Counted from the stretch's first letter, positions 22,822 to 32,478 are shown. The stretch: 51,422 nucleotides of DNA from Brevibacterium senegalense (GCF_000285835.1 NZ_HE978609.1:1-51422), one strand, 5' to 3'. Made by a program: numbers and translations. Notes: generated from the letters alone by a model not told the origin.

Positions 22822-25800
22822 AGGGAGGCTCCTTCCGGTGCCACCGCGGCGACCGCGGGGCACGAGGCGCGGACAGGGCAGAACGTGCAGTGCGGGCCGG
22901 TGACCGCGGTGAACGCGGACTGTCGCATGCCCTGGGCGGTCGTCTCCACCAGCTCTGCGGCCAGGCGGTGCGCCGGGTCCCCGGACTCCATCGCCGGCTG
23001 CTGCCGGAGGTAGCCCGGGACGCCGCCTCGCACCTGGGTCGATCCGCGCAGCTTGACGATCTGGGCGCCCGCGGAGGACAGCGGCGGCAGCGGGTCGTCC
23101 GAGTCCTCCGTCATGAGCCGGCCGTCCGTGACCGCCAGCTGGTAGACGAGCAGCTGCGGGTCCTGGGCGATCTCCGCGGCGGTGGGCACGACCCGGCCGG
23201 TCTTGAAGTCGACGGTCCGCGCCGTGTCGCCCAGCACCTCCAGGCGGTCGATGCGGCCGGTGACGGTCCACGGTCCACCCGGGGACCCCGGCGGTGAAGA
23301 CGCGCGCACGCGCACCTCCCGCAGGACCCGGGTGTCGTGGCCGGCCGCGGTGAGGGCGTCGAGTTCGTCCCGACTGGCGGCGAGGTAGGCGCAGAGCGTG
23401 TCGATCATGCCCTCGACGTCCCGCAGCAGCGCCTCCCTCTCCCAGGCGGACGGCACCTGCTCCAGGTCGAAGGTGTCGAGGAATTCCTTCATCATCGCCG
23501 CGCGGTCGGGAACCGTGTGGTGCTCTGCGATCGCGTGGACGGCGGTGCCCATCGTCGCCGCGGTGGTGTCGCCGCGGGCGCCGCCCGCGTCGACCAGGAA
23601 CCACTGGAGCGGGCAGGTCGCGAAGCGCTCGACCTGCGAGGGACGGATGCGGACGGGCTCCTCCGGGTCGTGGGCCGGCGCGTCGGAGGAGACCCGGAAC
23701 CAGGTGCTCCACGTGCGCGGGTGGGCCTCACGCAGGCCCAGTCCGGCCAGCGCCGCGACGAGACGGGCCCAGTCCGCGGGGTCCTCCGCCTCGAGCAGCT
23801 GCCGACGGGCCAGTCCCACGACGTCGCGCAGGCGGGCCGGCAGCTCGCCGTCCGGTTCCTCGGCGTCCTGTGCTGCGATCCCCGCCTGTGTGTCGGGTCC
23901 CTGCGCGTGCGGGTCCTCGTCCTGAGCAGCCACGAGCGCGGTGTCGAAGTCACGGCACAGATGGTGCAGGGCGCTGGGGCTGGAATCCCCGTCGTCGACC
24001 GCGCAGACGACCAGCTCGTCGCGCGCCCGGCTGGCGGCGGCCAGGAACAGGCTCGCCTCGTCGCGGATCGTGCGCCGCCGCCTGCGCCGGGTGTCCTCAC
24101 CCGCGGCGTCGACGGTCGCAGCGGCCTGCGGGTCCAGCAGCTCCGTCAGGAGCTCGTCGGGGTGGAAGGCGTTGCGGCGGATGCGGGGGTTGGGCCAGCG
24201 GCCTTCGTCCACGTCGACGACGATGACGCGGGAGAAGTCTCGATGCGCGGTCCCGGCCGGGGAGTCGACGGTGACGAGAGGCAGCGAGTCCCGCACGCCC
24301 AGCGAATCCTGTGCGTACACCTGGTCGAGGACGCGCTGGGCGAATGCGGACGCGCTCAGCCCCTGCGAATCCTCCGTCTTCATCGCCAGGGCGAAGAGGC
24401 GCACGACCGCATCGAGCCTTTCGCGCAGGGGCGAGCGCGGGTCCCGCAGGACATCGTCGCGCCAGGCGGTCGCGACCCCCGTGGCCTCCCAGAGCGTCCA
24501 CAGCGCGCCATGCGCGCTGTCGTCCCGCAGGGTCGCACCGTGCTCCAGCAGCGTGGCGGCACGGGCCAGCGGTGCGGGCAGGTCCTGGACCGCAGTCCTC
24601 TCGATCCATGCGACCAGAGGATCCGCTGCCGGGCTGTCCTGGACCGCGGCGGACGGGTCGAGAGACTCGTGCACCGTCGTCGGGTCGTCCTGTGCGACGG
24701 CCTGCAGAGTCTCTGACCGCAGGGCCTGGCGCTCGAGGCCGCGCAGTGCCAGGGCGTCGATATCGCCGTACACGCCGGTGAGCAGGTCCCGCAGCAAGGA
24801 GGAGCGCAGGTCCGGGTCGCCCAGGTCACCCGTCAGGAGGGTGAGGAGGGGCAGAGTGGCCGGGTCCGCGGACAGGGGCAGGTCCGTCGACTCGACCGGC
24901 AGACCCAGCGCGCCCAGCTCCGCGCGCAGCGCGACCGCGGTGCCGCTGGTCCGGGCGATCACCGCGATGTCGTCGAACGCGACCCCTTCATCGTGGTGCC
25001 ACCCGCGCACGATCGAGGCCACGTGCCGCGACCGGTCCGCGGCGGATCGGTGTGTGAGCACGCGGACGCGGGAGCTGTGCTCCCCCTCCTGCCTGTCCGC
25101 GCTGCGGACGCGGCCCTCACCCCGGCGATCCCGCGAGTCATGGGACTGTTCCGGGGCGTGGTGTGACGGTGCCGCCTCGTCATGGGACTGTGCCCCGTCG
25201 TCGTGGGGCTGCGCCGCCTCGTCGTGGCGCGGGATGTGGCCCAACTCCAGGTGGGCGGAGATCCTGCGCGACAGCGCGAGCGACAGGTCGCGCGCCGCAC
25301 CGGTCCCCCGCGCCTGCGCGGACCGGGCCGGCAGCACGAAGAGTCCCGTGCCCGCCTGGGACGCGCGGACGGAGGCCGCCCAGTCCGCGACGAGGCCGCC
25401 CCCGGCCCCGCGGAACCCCTGCGTCGACGAATCGGGGCTGCCGAAGACCGCGACCCCGCAGCCCAGTGACCTGAGCCCCTCCAGCAGTCCCAGCGCAGCG
25501 TCCGAGACATCCTGCGCCGCATCCACCAGCACGCAGCGGGGCACCGGATCCGGAGCGAACGACCAGGCGCCCCCGGCCACCGTGCCCGCCGCCCGCTCGT
25601 CCCGGATGAGGTCCAGCGCCGCGTCGAGGACCCCGGACGTGTCGATGCCGCCGTAGCCGGCGAAGGACCGCGTCACATCCCGATAGTCCTGCAGGATGCG
25701 GGCGAGCGCCGCCCACTCCGGCCGACCCACCCGCGTCGCCGCCGCGTCGATGTCCGTGGGCTCCGCTCCGCGCTCCAGCACCCGGTCGAGGGCATCGCGC

Positions 25801-26339
25801 AGCTGATCGCGGAACGCGACGGTCCCGGTCATCGCCGGGGTGAACGACTCCGGCCACCCGGGATCCGGCGCCCGCCCCGTCGCGTACCCCTCCAGCAGGG
25901 AGGCGAGCACCGCGTCCTGGTCCGCGCCGGACAGGAAGCGCAGCGGCTCGCCCAGCCGCACGGCACTGTCCGCCGCGACGAGGCCGAACGCGAACGACTG
26001 GACGCTGCGGGCACCGGCCCCGCCCACGCGCACCGCGCTGGTGCCCGCGGAGAGCCGATCTCGCAGCACGTCCGCATGCGCACGCGTGGGCGTGAGGACG
26101 AGCACGTCCGAGGGCGCGAGTCCGTGCGTCGTGAGCAGCCGGCCCTGCGCCTCGACGAGCGAGCGGGTGAGACCGGCTCCCGGCGCGGCCACGACCGAGA
26201 CGGCCCGGCCCTCCGCCAGCAGGCGCGCCGCCTCGTGTGCGACGGACTCGTGCGCCCGCGCCCTCTGCGCCCCCGCATCCTGTGCGCCGGTCCCCGGTGC
26301 GACGGCGCCCTGTCCGTCCGCATCCGCTCCACGTGTCAT
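22818..26339 (-). CDS. adnA: AdnA: nuclease subunit with degenerate motor
   Basis: 1173 residues, ATG 26339 with GGGAG seven bases upstream. The nuclease module is intact at the C-terminus: MGTAVHAIAEHH, TGRIDRLEVLGDTARTVDFK, TG, LLVYQLAV. It also has four cysteines (FATCPLQ and CTFCPVRASCPA) that should hold an iron-sulfur cluster. The motor is eroded. The P-loop reads AAPGAGLTRS (51-60) with Leu in place of the catalytic Lys, and Walker B reads LVDAAQDVSD (271-280) with Ala in place of Glu. A His/Asp-rich linker lies at 370-403. It pairs with adnB, and mycobacterial work assigns the essential motor to AdnB. Confidence 0.9.
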   Translation of the reverse strand: MTRGADADGQGAVAPGTGAQDAGAQRARAHESVAHEAARLLAEGRAVSVVAAPGAGLTRSLVEAQGRLLTTHGLAPSDVLVLTPTRAHADVLRDRLSAGTSAVRVGGAGARSVQSFAFGLVAADSAVRLGEPLRFLSGADQDAVLASLLEGYATGRAPDPGWPESFTPAMTGTVAFRDQLRDALDRVLERGAEPTDIDAAATRVGRPEWAALARILQDYRDVTRSFAGYGGIDTSGVLDAALDLIRDERAAGTVAGGAWSFAPDPVPRCVLVDAAQDVSDAALGLLEGLRSLGCGVAVFGSPDSSTQGFRGAGGGLVADWAASVRASQAGTGLFVLPARSAQARGTGAARDLSLALSRRISAHLELGHIPRHDEAAQPHDDGAQSHDEAAPSHHAPEQSHDSRDRRGEGRVRSADRQEGEHSSRVRVLTHRSAADRSRHVASIVRGWHHDEGVAFDDIAVIARTSGTAVALRAELGALGLPVESTDLPLSADPATLPLLTLLTGDLGDPDLRSSLLRDLLTGVYGDIDALALRGLERQALRSETLQAVAQDDPTTVHESLDPSAAVQDSPAADPLVAWIERTAVQDLPAPLARAATLLEHGATLRDDSAHGALWTLWEATGVATAWRDDVLRDPRSPLRERLDAVVRLFALAMKTEDSQGLSASAFAQRVLDQVYAQDSLGVRDSLPLVTVDSPAGTAHRDFSRVIVVDVDEGRWPNPRIRRNAFHPDELLTELLDPQAAATVDAAGEDTRRRRRRTIRDEASLFLAAASRARDELVVCAVDDGDSSPSALHHLCRDFDTALVAAQDEDPHAQGPDTQAGIAAQDAEEPDGELPARLRDVVGLARRQLLEAEDPADWARLVAALAGLGLREAHPRTWSTWFRVSSDAPAHDPEEPVRIRPSQVERFATCPLQWFLVDAGGARGDTTAATMGTAVHAIAEHHTVPDRAAMMKEFLDTFDLEQVPSAWEREALLRDVEGMIDTLCAYLAASRDELDALTAAGHDTRVLREVRVRASSPPGSPGGPWTVTGRIDRLEVLGDTARTVDFKTGRVVPTAAEIAQDPQLLVYQLAVTDGRLMTEDSDDPLPPLSSAGAQIVKLRGSTQVRGGVPGYLRQQPAMESGDPAHRLAAELVETTAQGMRQSAFTAVTGPHCTFCPVRASCPAVAAVAPEGASL

Positions 26340-26436
26340 CCGGTTCTCCCTTCGCCGCTGCCCCGCCGTCCCGTCCTCCCACATTCGATCACGCGCCACG
26401 GACGCAGTCACGATTCGCGCCCGCGCGGTCCGGGAC

Positions 26437-26442
26437 TAGGCT
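26437..26442 (+). promoter_or_regulatory. -10 box of the DUF3107 gene
   Basis: TAGGCT, with TTCGCG 17 bases upstream (26414-26419). Unlike several other genes here, it leaves a leader of about 32 bases with an AGGAG ribosome binding site. Confidence 0.4.
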
Positions 26443-26480
26443 GAGACCGACCTGTCCCGACTCACGCTCAGGAGTGCACT

Positions 26481-26705
26481 ATGGAGATCAAGATCGGCAT
26501 GCGCCAGACCAACCGGGAGATCGTGCTCGAGTCCGAGCAGACCCGGGACGACATCACCGCCGCCGTGTCGAAGGCACTGGGCGACGGCGGTGCGCTCACC
26601 CTCGACGATGAGAAGGGCCGTCGGGTCATCGTGCCCGTCGACGCGCTCGCATACGTCGAGGTGGGCGAGGAGACCGTCCGCCGAGTGGGCTTCGGCATCG
26701 CCTGA
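26481..26705 (+). CDS. DUF3107 (TB9.4-like) protein
   Basis: 74 residues, beginning MEIKIGMRQTNREIVLESEQ and ending VRRVGFGIA, full length for the DUF3107 family. In M. tuberculosis the homologue TB9.4 (Rv3208A) lies in the same general neighbourhood. AGGAG lies about eight bases before the ATG. The family has no established function; the fold is small alpha/beta with conserved DALAYVEVG. Confidence 0.9.
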   Translation: MEIKIGMRQTNREIVLESEQTRDDITAAVSKALGDGGALTLDDEKGRRVIVPVDALAYVEVGEETVRRVGFGIA

Positions 26706-27010
26706 CCCGCCGCCCGGAATCGGGCACTGCCGCCGCGTGCGTGTATCATCGTCACCAGGCTGCGGCAGTGCCCGCACGGTTCCTTCCGCCCGGACACGCT
26801 TCCGGGTCAGGCCCCTCCCTCCCGATCGGTCCGCCCGGTCGTGGGAACGGATGAGCGGCCCGTGTGCGGTCGACTGCGGCCCCGAGCAGCGCCTGTGAGC
26901 GCCGCTCTCCCGCCCACGAGCGCGACCCGATCCTTCACTGAATCCTTCGGGCACGCCGGTGGCGCACATGATTCGGAGGTGCTCTTCACGGGGCGCCGTG
27001 AGGAGAACCA
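26706..27010. other. 305-bp leader region before the DEAD-box helicase
   Basis: No gene was found. A 12-bp inverted repeat (26721-26732 with 26763-26774, CGGGCACTGCCG and complement) surrounds a TATCAT box at 26744-26749, and a CCCGG/CCGGG hairpin lies near 26790-26807. If TATCAT is the -10, the helicase mRNA has a leader of about 250 bases, as is common for cold-shock-type RNA helicases. Confidence 0.4.
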
Positions 27011-28630
27011 GTGACCGACACCCAGCAGACCTTCGCCGATTTCGGCGTCGCAGACCCCATCGTCGAGGCCCTGTCCGACGCGGGGATCACCAGCCCCTTC
27101 CCCATCCAGGCCATGACCCTGCCCGTCGCCCTGAGCGGCGCGGACATCATCGGCCAGGCCAAGACCGGCACCGGCAAGACGCTGGGCTTCGGCATCCCGC
27201 TGCTGCAGCGCGTCATCGCGCCCGGCGAGCCGGATGCGCCCCAGCCGCAGGGCCGCGCACCCCAAGCGCTCGTCGTCGTCCCCACCCGGGAACTGGCGCA
27301 GCAGGTCGCCGAGGACCTCATCATCGCCAGCCGGAAGCGTCCGGGCCTGTCGATCATCACGATCTACGGCGGCAAGGCCTTCGAACCCCAGATCGACGCG
27401 CTGGCCGCCGGCGTCGACGTCGTCGTGGGCACGCCCGGTCGACTCCTGGACCTCTACGGCCGTCGCGTGCTGCGCCTGAACGACGTGCGCACCGCCGTCT
27501 TCGACGAGGCGGACGAGATGCTGGACCTGGGCTTCCTGCCCGATGTCGAGCGCATCGTCGCCGCCCTGCCCACCACGCGCCAGACCATGCTGTTCTCCGC
27601 GACGATGCCCGGTGCCGTCATCGCCCTGGCCCGCCGCTACATGTCGCGGCCCACGCACATCCGCGCACACGACCCGTCCGATGAGTCGCAGCTGAACGCG
27701 TCGACCCGCCAGTTCGTGTTCCGCGCGCACGCGATGGACAAGTCGGAGATGGTCGCGCGCATCCTCCAGGCGGAGGGCCGTGGGCAGACGATCATCTTCG
27801 CCCGCACCAAGCGCACGGCCGACCGGCTGGGCGAGGAGCTGCGCGACCGCGGCTTCGAGGCGCGCGCGCTGCACGGCGACCTCAACCAGCAGATGCGCGA
27901 GAAGGCGCTGGCCTCCTTCCGCGACGGCCGCACGACCGTCCTCGTCGCCACGGACGTCGCAGCGCGCGGCATCGACATCGACGACATCACCCACGTCATC
28001 AACTACCAGTGCCCGGACGACGAGAAGACCTACGTCCACCGGATCGGCCGCACCGGGCGTGCCGGCCGCACCGGCACCGCGATCACGCTGATCGACTGGG
28101 ACGATCTGCCCCGCTGGAGCCTCATCGACCGCGCGCTCAACCTGGAGCTGGGCGAGCCGGAGGAGACCTACTCGACCTCCCCGCACCTGTTCGAGGCCCT
28201 GGGCATCCCGAAGGGGACGAAGGGCCGCCTCAAGCGCCGTCGCCCCGCAGCGGGCGAGGAGGCCCAGGACACCGGCGCCTCGGACCGTCGCAACCGCTCC
28301 GGTCGCGACGGCGACTCCTCCCGCGGCGGCGACCGCGAGCGCTCCGGCGGTCGCAGCCGCTCCCGTCGCCGCACGCGCGGCGGCCGCGACGAGCAGAGCA
28401 CCGCGCAGGACGGTTCCTCGAGCGGCGGCCCGTCCACCGGCACTGACGCGAACAGCAGTGCGGACTCGCACGACTCCTCGTCGAACGGCACCGTCTCGAA
28501 CGGCGAGGGACGTCCGCGCCGCAGGCGTCGTCGTCGCGGCGGCAGTGGGCGCGGGAACCAGGAGTCCGGTGCTCCGGCCTCGGCGGTCCAGTCCGGCGAC
28601 GCCCGCGCCGCGGGCACCGCTGCGGAGTGA
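27011..28630 (+). CDS. DEAD-box ATP-dependent RNA helicase
   Basis: 539 residues from GTG, with GAGGAG nine bases upstream. It has a Q motif (TFADFGVADPIVEALSDAGI), AKTGTGKT, PTRELAQQV, TPGRLLD, DEADEMLDLGF, SATMP, then HGDLNQQMRE, ATDVAARGIDIDD and HRIGRTGRAG. The C-terminal ~150 residues are Arg/Gly/Ser-rich and disordered, typical of RNA chaperone-like tails. The likely role is ribosome assembly or mRNA turnover, as for RhlE/DeaD homologues. The long leader suggests post-transcriptional control. Confidence 0.93.
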   Translation: MTDTQQTFADFGVADPIVEALSDAGITSPFPIQAMTLPVALSGADIIGQAKTGTGKTLGFGIPLLQRVIAPGEPDAPQPQGRAPQALVVVPTRELAQQVAEDLIIASRKRPGLSIITIYGGKAFEPQIDALAAGVDVVVGTPGRLLDLYGRRVLRLNDVRTAVFDEADEMLDLGFLPDVERIVAALPTTRQTMLFSATMPGAVIALARRYMSRPTHIRAHDPSDESQLNASTRQFVFRAHAMDKSEMVARILQAEGRGQTIIFARTKRTADRLGEELRDRGFEARALHGDLNQQMREKALASFRDGRTTVLVATDVAARGIDIDDITHVINYQCPDDEKTYVHRIGRTGRAGRTGTAITLIDWDDLPRWSLIDRALNLELGEPEETYSTSPHLFEALGIPKGTKGRLKRRRPAAGEEAQDTGASDRRNRSGRDGDSSRGGDRERSGGRSRSRRRTRGGRDEQSTAQDGSSSGGPSTGTDANSSADSHDSSSNGTVSNGEGRPRRRRRRRGGSGRGNQESGAPASAVQSGDARAAGTAAE

Positions 28631-28691
28631 CCTCCCCGGTCACGCACGGCTGACACGCACGCACGGCTGGCAGCGCACCGACCGCTGACGA

Positions 28692-28734
28692 CGGCGCCCG
28701 TCGGGATCCCTTCCGGAGATCCCGACGGGCGCCG
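28692..28734. terminator. Terminator hairpin after the DEAD-box helicase gene
   Basis: CGGCGCCCGTCGGGATC and its exact complement form a 17-bp stem around nine bases. It lies between the helicase and the convergent PHP gene and can serve both. Confidence 0.7.
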
Positions 28735-28814
28735 TTCGCGTCGGCTCAGGAGATCACTCCGCGCAGGAGGTCCCGCCGCGCGCAGATCCCGTCCGGTCAG
28801 CCGAACCCTTCCCG

Positions 28815-29663
28815 TCAGTCAACCCCGACGGGCGCCGTTCCGGTCGTGCGGTCCAGCAGTGCCATCAGCTGCGAGCGCTCCGTCGTGTTCTCGCCCAGTC
28901 GGTTGGGCTTGCCCGTCCCGTGGTAGTCGCTGGAGCCGGTCGTCAGCAGTCCGTGGCGGGCGGCCAGCACCCGCAGGCGCTCTCGGCCGGCCGGCGGGTT
29001 GTCGCGATGGTCGATCTCCAGCCCGTCCAGGCCCGCATCGATGATCGCGCGCATGCCCGCGTCCGGCACGACCCGGCCCCGCGCGGCCGCCAACGGATGC
29101 GCGAAGACAGCGGCTCCTCCGGCGTCGTGGATCATCCGGATCGCCTCGACGGGCGAGACGACCGGCAGCGCGACGTAGTAGGGGCCGCTGCCGGCCAGCA
29201 GCCGCACGAACGCCTCCGACCGGTCCTCGACGACCCCGGCGGCCACGAGCGCGTCCGCGATGTGCGGGCGCCCGATCGTCGCGTCCGGCCCCGCGATCCG
29301 CTGGACGTCCTCCCACATGACGGGGAAGTCCTCCGCCAGCCGGTCGACCATGATGCGGCTGCGGGTGAGCCGGTCGTCGCGCGCCTGCTCGACGGTGTGC
29401 GTGATCTCCGCCCCCACCGGATCGTGCAGGTAGCAGAGGATGTGGACGCTGATCCCGTCCCAGCGGCAGGAGACCTCCATGCCGCGCACCAGTCCCACGG
29501 ACGCCCGCTGTGCGGCGTCGACCGCCTCCGGCCACCCGCGCGTCGTGTCGTGGTCCGTCAGGGCGATGACGTCCAGGCCCACGGCCGCGGCCTCGGCCAT
29601 CAGCTCCGCAGGGGTCTGCGTCCCGTCGGAGAAGCGAGTGTGGGTGTGCAGGTCAGCGCGCAT
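28815..29663 (-). CDS. PHP-domain phosphoesterase (TrpH/YciV-like)
   Basis: 282 residues. The N-terminal metal motif DLHTHTRFSDG and ALTDHDTTRG, a central HILCYLHDP, FAHPLAAARG and a C-terminal SSDYHGTGK give the full set of PHP ligands. The length fits the YciV group, in which E. coli YciV (RNase AM) acts as a 5'-3' nuclease. A TACGAT box ends six bases before the ATG. It is divergent from the aminopeptidase P gene with a 64-bp gap. The substrate in this organism is unknown. Confidence 0.88.
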   Translation of the reverse strand: MRADLHTHTRFSDGTQTPAELMAEAAAVGLDVIALTDHDTTRGWPEAVDAAQRASVGLVRGMEVSCRWDGISVHILCYLHDPVGAEITHTVEQARDDRLTRSRIMVDRLAEDFPVMWEDVQRIAGPDATIGRPHIADALVAAGVVEDRSEAFVRLLAGSGPYYVALPVVSPVEAIRMIHDAGGAAVFAHPLAAARGRVVPDAGMRAIIDAGLDGLEIDHRDNPPAGRERLRVLAARHGLLTTGSSDYHGTGKPNRLGENTTERSQLMALLDRTTGTAPVGVD

Positions 29664-29669
29664 GCCCCC

Positions 29670-29675
29670 ATCGTA
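29670..29675 (-). promoter_or_regulatory. -10 box of the PHP gene
   Basis: TACGAT (minus strand) ends six bases before the ATG at 29663. Confidence 0.45.
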
Positions 29676-29715
29676 GAGCCCGCCGCCGCCCCGGGGCCCG
29701 GCCGCCCGCCGCGGC

Positions 29716-29721
29716 TAGGAT
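29716..29721 (+). promoter_or_regulatory. -10 box of the aminopeptidase P gene
   Basis: TAGGAT ends six bases before the ATG at 29728. The opposing -10 box of the PHP gene is 40 bases to the left. Confidence 0.45.
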
Positions 29722-29727
29722 GGCGGC

Positions 29728-31266
29728 ATGAGCTCCGATGCAGATGCAGACCTGTCCGACCGCGTCAACAACCGCTCCCATCGCCCCTCGTCGACGGCCT
29801 TCCGGGACTTCGTCGCCTCCGGCTGGGATCGCACGCCGCTCACGAACGTCGCTCCCCTGCCGGCCGCCGCGTGGACGCCGGCCCGTCGCGCAGCGGTCTC
29901 CCGTCGCTTCCCCGGCGAGCGCGTCGTCGTGCCGGCCGGTCCCCTCAAGGTCCGCTCGAACGACACGGACTACCGCTTCCGCGCCCACTCCGCGTTCATC
30001 CACCTGACCGGCCTGGAGACGGAGTCGGAGCCGGATGCGCTGCTGGTCTTCGAACCGGACACCGCCGCCGGCGCACCGGAGTCCGAGGGCCACTCCGTCA
30101 CCCTGTGGTTCCGTCCGCGGGCGGGTGCGGACACGGAGGAGTTCTTCTCCGACGCCCGCTACGGCGAGTACTGGGTGGGGCCCCGCGACGACCTCGACAC
30201 GATGAGTGTGCGCACGGGGATCCGCACCGCTGACTCCTCGACCGCAGTGGACGCGATCACGAAGGACCTGGGCTCCGTGTCCGTGCGCGTGGTCCGGGGC
30301 GCGGATCAGTCCGTCGAGCAGGCGATCGACGCGGCCCGCGCCCAGGTGGGTGCGGACCAGGACGCCTCGCTGGCCGGCGACGACGAGCTCGCCGAGTTCC
30401 TCTCCGAGCTGCGCCTCATCAAGGACGATCACGAGGTGGGCCAGCTGCGCCGGGCGATCGAGATCACCCGCGCGGGCTTCGATCGCGCCGTCGCCTCCCT
30501 GCAGGACGCCGTCGCGCACCCCCGCGGCGAGCGCGTCATCGAGACGAGCTTCGAATCCGCCGCCCGCCTGGACGGCTACGGGGTGGGCTACGACACGATC
30601 GCGGCGGCCGGCGACCACGCGTGCACACTGCACTGGATCCGCAACGACGGCACTGTCCGTCGCGGCGACCTCGTCCTCCTGGACGCGGGCGCGGAGGCGG
30701 ACTCCCTCTACACGGCGGACATCACCCGCACCCTGCCCGTCGACGGCGTCTTCACCCCCGTCCAGGGCCGCATCTACGACGCCGTGCTCGAGGCCGCGGA
30801 CGCCGCCTTCGCGACGGCAGCATCCCACGTCCACGGCCCCGTCCGGTTCCGCGACGTCCACGCCGCCGCGATGGAGGTCATCGCGCAGCGGCTGCACGAC
30901 TTCGGCCTGCTGCCGGTGAGCGTCGAGGAGTCCCTGTCGGACGCCGGCCAGCAGCACCGGCGGTGGATGGTCCACGGCACCAGCCACCACCTGGGTCTCG
31001 ACGTCCACGACTGCGCGCAGGCCCGCCGCGACATGTACCTGGACGGTCTGCTGGAGCCCGGCATGGTCTTCACGATCGAGCCCGGCCTCTACTTCAAGGC
31101 GGCGGACCGGCTGGTCCCGGAGGAGTTCCGCGGGATCGGCATCCGCATCGAGGACGACGTCCTCGTGACCGAGGACGGGGTGGAGAACCTGTCCGCCGGG
31201 TTCCCCCGCACCCGCGCCGAGGTCGAGGCCTGGACCCAGCGCCTGGCACCGGGACGGGCCCACTGA
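29728..31266 (+). CDS. pepP: Xaa-Pro aminopeptidase (aminopeptidase P, M24B)
   Basis: 512 residues. The N-terminal domain (DYRFRAHSAFIHLTGLETES, LWFRPRAGADTEEFF) matches the AMP_N domain. The pita-bread catalytic domain shows the five metal ligands in order: LLDAGAEADSLYTADITR, HGTSHHLGLDVHD, FTIEPGLYF and GIRIEDDVLVTEDG. It removes the N-terminal residue from peptides with proline at position two, in the cytoplasm. Its stop overlaps the start of the next gene (TGATG). Confidence 0.93.
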   Translation: MSSDADADLSDRVNNRSHRPSSTAFRDFVASGWDRTPLTNVAPLPAAAWTPARRAAVSRRFPGERVVVPAGPLKVRSNDTDYRFRAHSAFIHLTGLETESEPDALLVFEPDTAAGAPESEGHSVTLWFRPRAGADTEEFFSDARYGEYWVGPRDDLDTMSVRTGIRTADSSTAVDAITKDLGSVSVRVVRGADQSVEQAIDAARAQVGADQDASLAGDDELAEFLSELRLIKDDHEVGQLRRAIEITRAGFDRAVASLQDAVAHPRGERVIETSFESAARLDGYGVGYDTIAAAGDHACTLHWIRNDGTVRRGDLVLLDAGAEADSLYTADITRTLPVDGVFTPVQGRIYDAVLEAADAAFATAASHVHGPVRFRDVHAAAMEVIAQRLHDFGLLPVSVEESLSDAGQQHRRWMVHGTSHHLGLDVHDCAQARRDMYLDGLLEPGMVFTIEPGLYFKAADRLVPEEFRGIGIRIEDDVLVTEDGVENLSAGFPRTRAEVEAWTQRLAPGRAH

Positions 31267-32474
31267 TGGGGGCCTCGCCGGCGGTGGACCCGGCCCGACC
31301 GGGACCGTTCCGGGAGCCGTTCGGCCGCCTGGTGCCGGGCGGCTCGGTCGTGAGCGTGCCCGGCGTGCGAGTGGGCGCGGCGCAGGCGGTGACGGACGGC
31401 TGGCTCACCGGCACGACCGTCCTCCTGCCGCCGGCGGGGACGGTCACGGGCGTCGACGTGCGCGGCGGCGGGCCCGCCGGGCACGAGACGGACGTGCTGG
31501 CACCGGGCACGCACTCCCCCGGCGCGGACGCGGTCGTCCTGACCGGCGGCAGCGCGTGGGGGCTGTCCGCCGCGCTGGGCGTCCAGCAGGGTCTGGCCGC
31601 GGACGGACGCGGGTTCCCAGCACCGCAGCTGCCCGGCGCCCACGTCCCGATCGTGCCCACGGCCGCGGTGTACGACCTGGGCCGCGGCGACGGGACGCTC
31701 AAGCACCCGGGCCCGGAGATGGGGCTCGCGGCCTACCGCAGCGTCCGCGACGAGGGCGGCGACCGTGCCGGCGTCCTGGGTGGCAGGGCACCGGTGCGCG
31801 GCAGCGTGGGCGGCGGCACCGGGGCCTTCACCGGTCGCGGTCTGCTGCGCGGCGGCCTGGGATCTGTGTGCCTGCGCACTCGCGGCGGGCACCTGGTCGC
31901 GGCGCTCGTCGTCGCGAACCCCATGGGGGATGTGCTGGCACCCTCCGGCCGCCCGCACGCGGACAGCGTGCTGGAGCGCGTGGGACTCGCGGTGCCGCCG
32001 GCGCCGGCGGACTGGCTCGAGCGGGCGCTGGCCCTCGACGGCACGGCCCGGGACGCGGTCCTCTCGCCGGCGAACACGACGATCGCCGCGATCGTGACGG
32101 ATGCCCGGCTGGACGCGGCGCAGACGACCCGGGTGGCGCAGTCCGCGCAGGCCGGCCTGGCGCGGGCGATCCACCCCTCGCACACGCTCTACGACGGGGA
32201 CACCGTGTTCGCGCTGGCGACCGGGGGCGCACAGCCGGCCCCGGACCCGCAGGAGCTCACGGCGATCAACGCGGCCGCAGCGGATGCGCTGTCGCTCGCG
32301 ATCGTCGACGCGGTCGCCGCGGCGGCCGCCCACCCGCGCGGTGCGCACGCGCCTGCGGGACGCGATGCGGGAACCGCACCGGAAAGCGGCGCAGCAGCGC
32401 CCCGACCTGCGGCGCTGCGCGAGGTCGCCCCGGATCTGGTGGACGCATGGGAGGCGCTGACCACCGCGCCCTGA
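31266..32474 (+). CDS. P1 family peptidase (NylC/DmpA-type N-terminal nucleophile)
   Basis: 402 residues. SPANTTIAAIVTD places Asn270-Thr271, the autocleavage and nucleophile pair seen in NylC-type enzymes (NylC uses Thr267). LTGGSAWGLSAALGVQQGL and ANPMGDV are further family motifs. The precursor should cleave itself into two chains. The C-terminal ~50 residues are Ala/Pro-rich. It starts inside the stop of pepP and is probably co-translated with it. Substrates in this family range from amide oligomers to D- or beta-aminopeptides and cannot be predicted here. Confidence 0.85.
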   Translation: MGASPAVDPARPGPFREPFGRLVPGGSVVSVPGVRVGAAQAVTDGWLTGTTVLLPPAGTVTGVDVRGGGPAGHETDVLAPGTHSPGADAVVLTGGSAWGLSAALGVQQGLAADGRGFPAPQLPGAHVPIVPTAAVYDLGRGDGTLKHPGPEMGLAAYRSVRDEGGDRAGVLGGRAPVRGSVGGGTGAFTGRGLLRGGLGSVCLRTRGGHLVAALVVANPMGDVLAPSGRPHADSVLERVGLAVPPAPADWLERALALDGTARDAVLSPANTTIAAIVTDARLDAAQTTRVAQSAQAGLARAIHPSHTLYDGDTVFALATGGAQPAPDPQELTAINAAAADALSLAIVDAVAAAAAHPRGAHAPAGRDAGTAPESGAAAPRPAALREVAPDLVDAWEALTTAP

Positions 32475-32478
32475 CACG

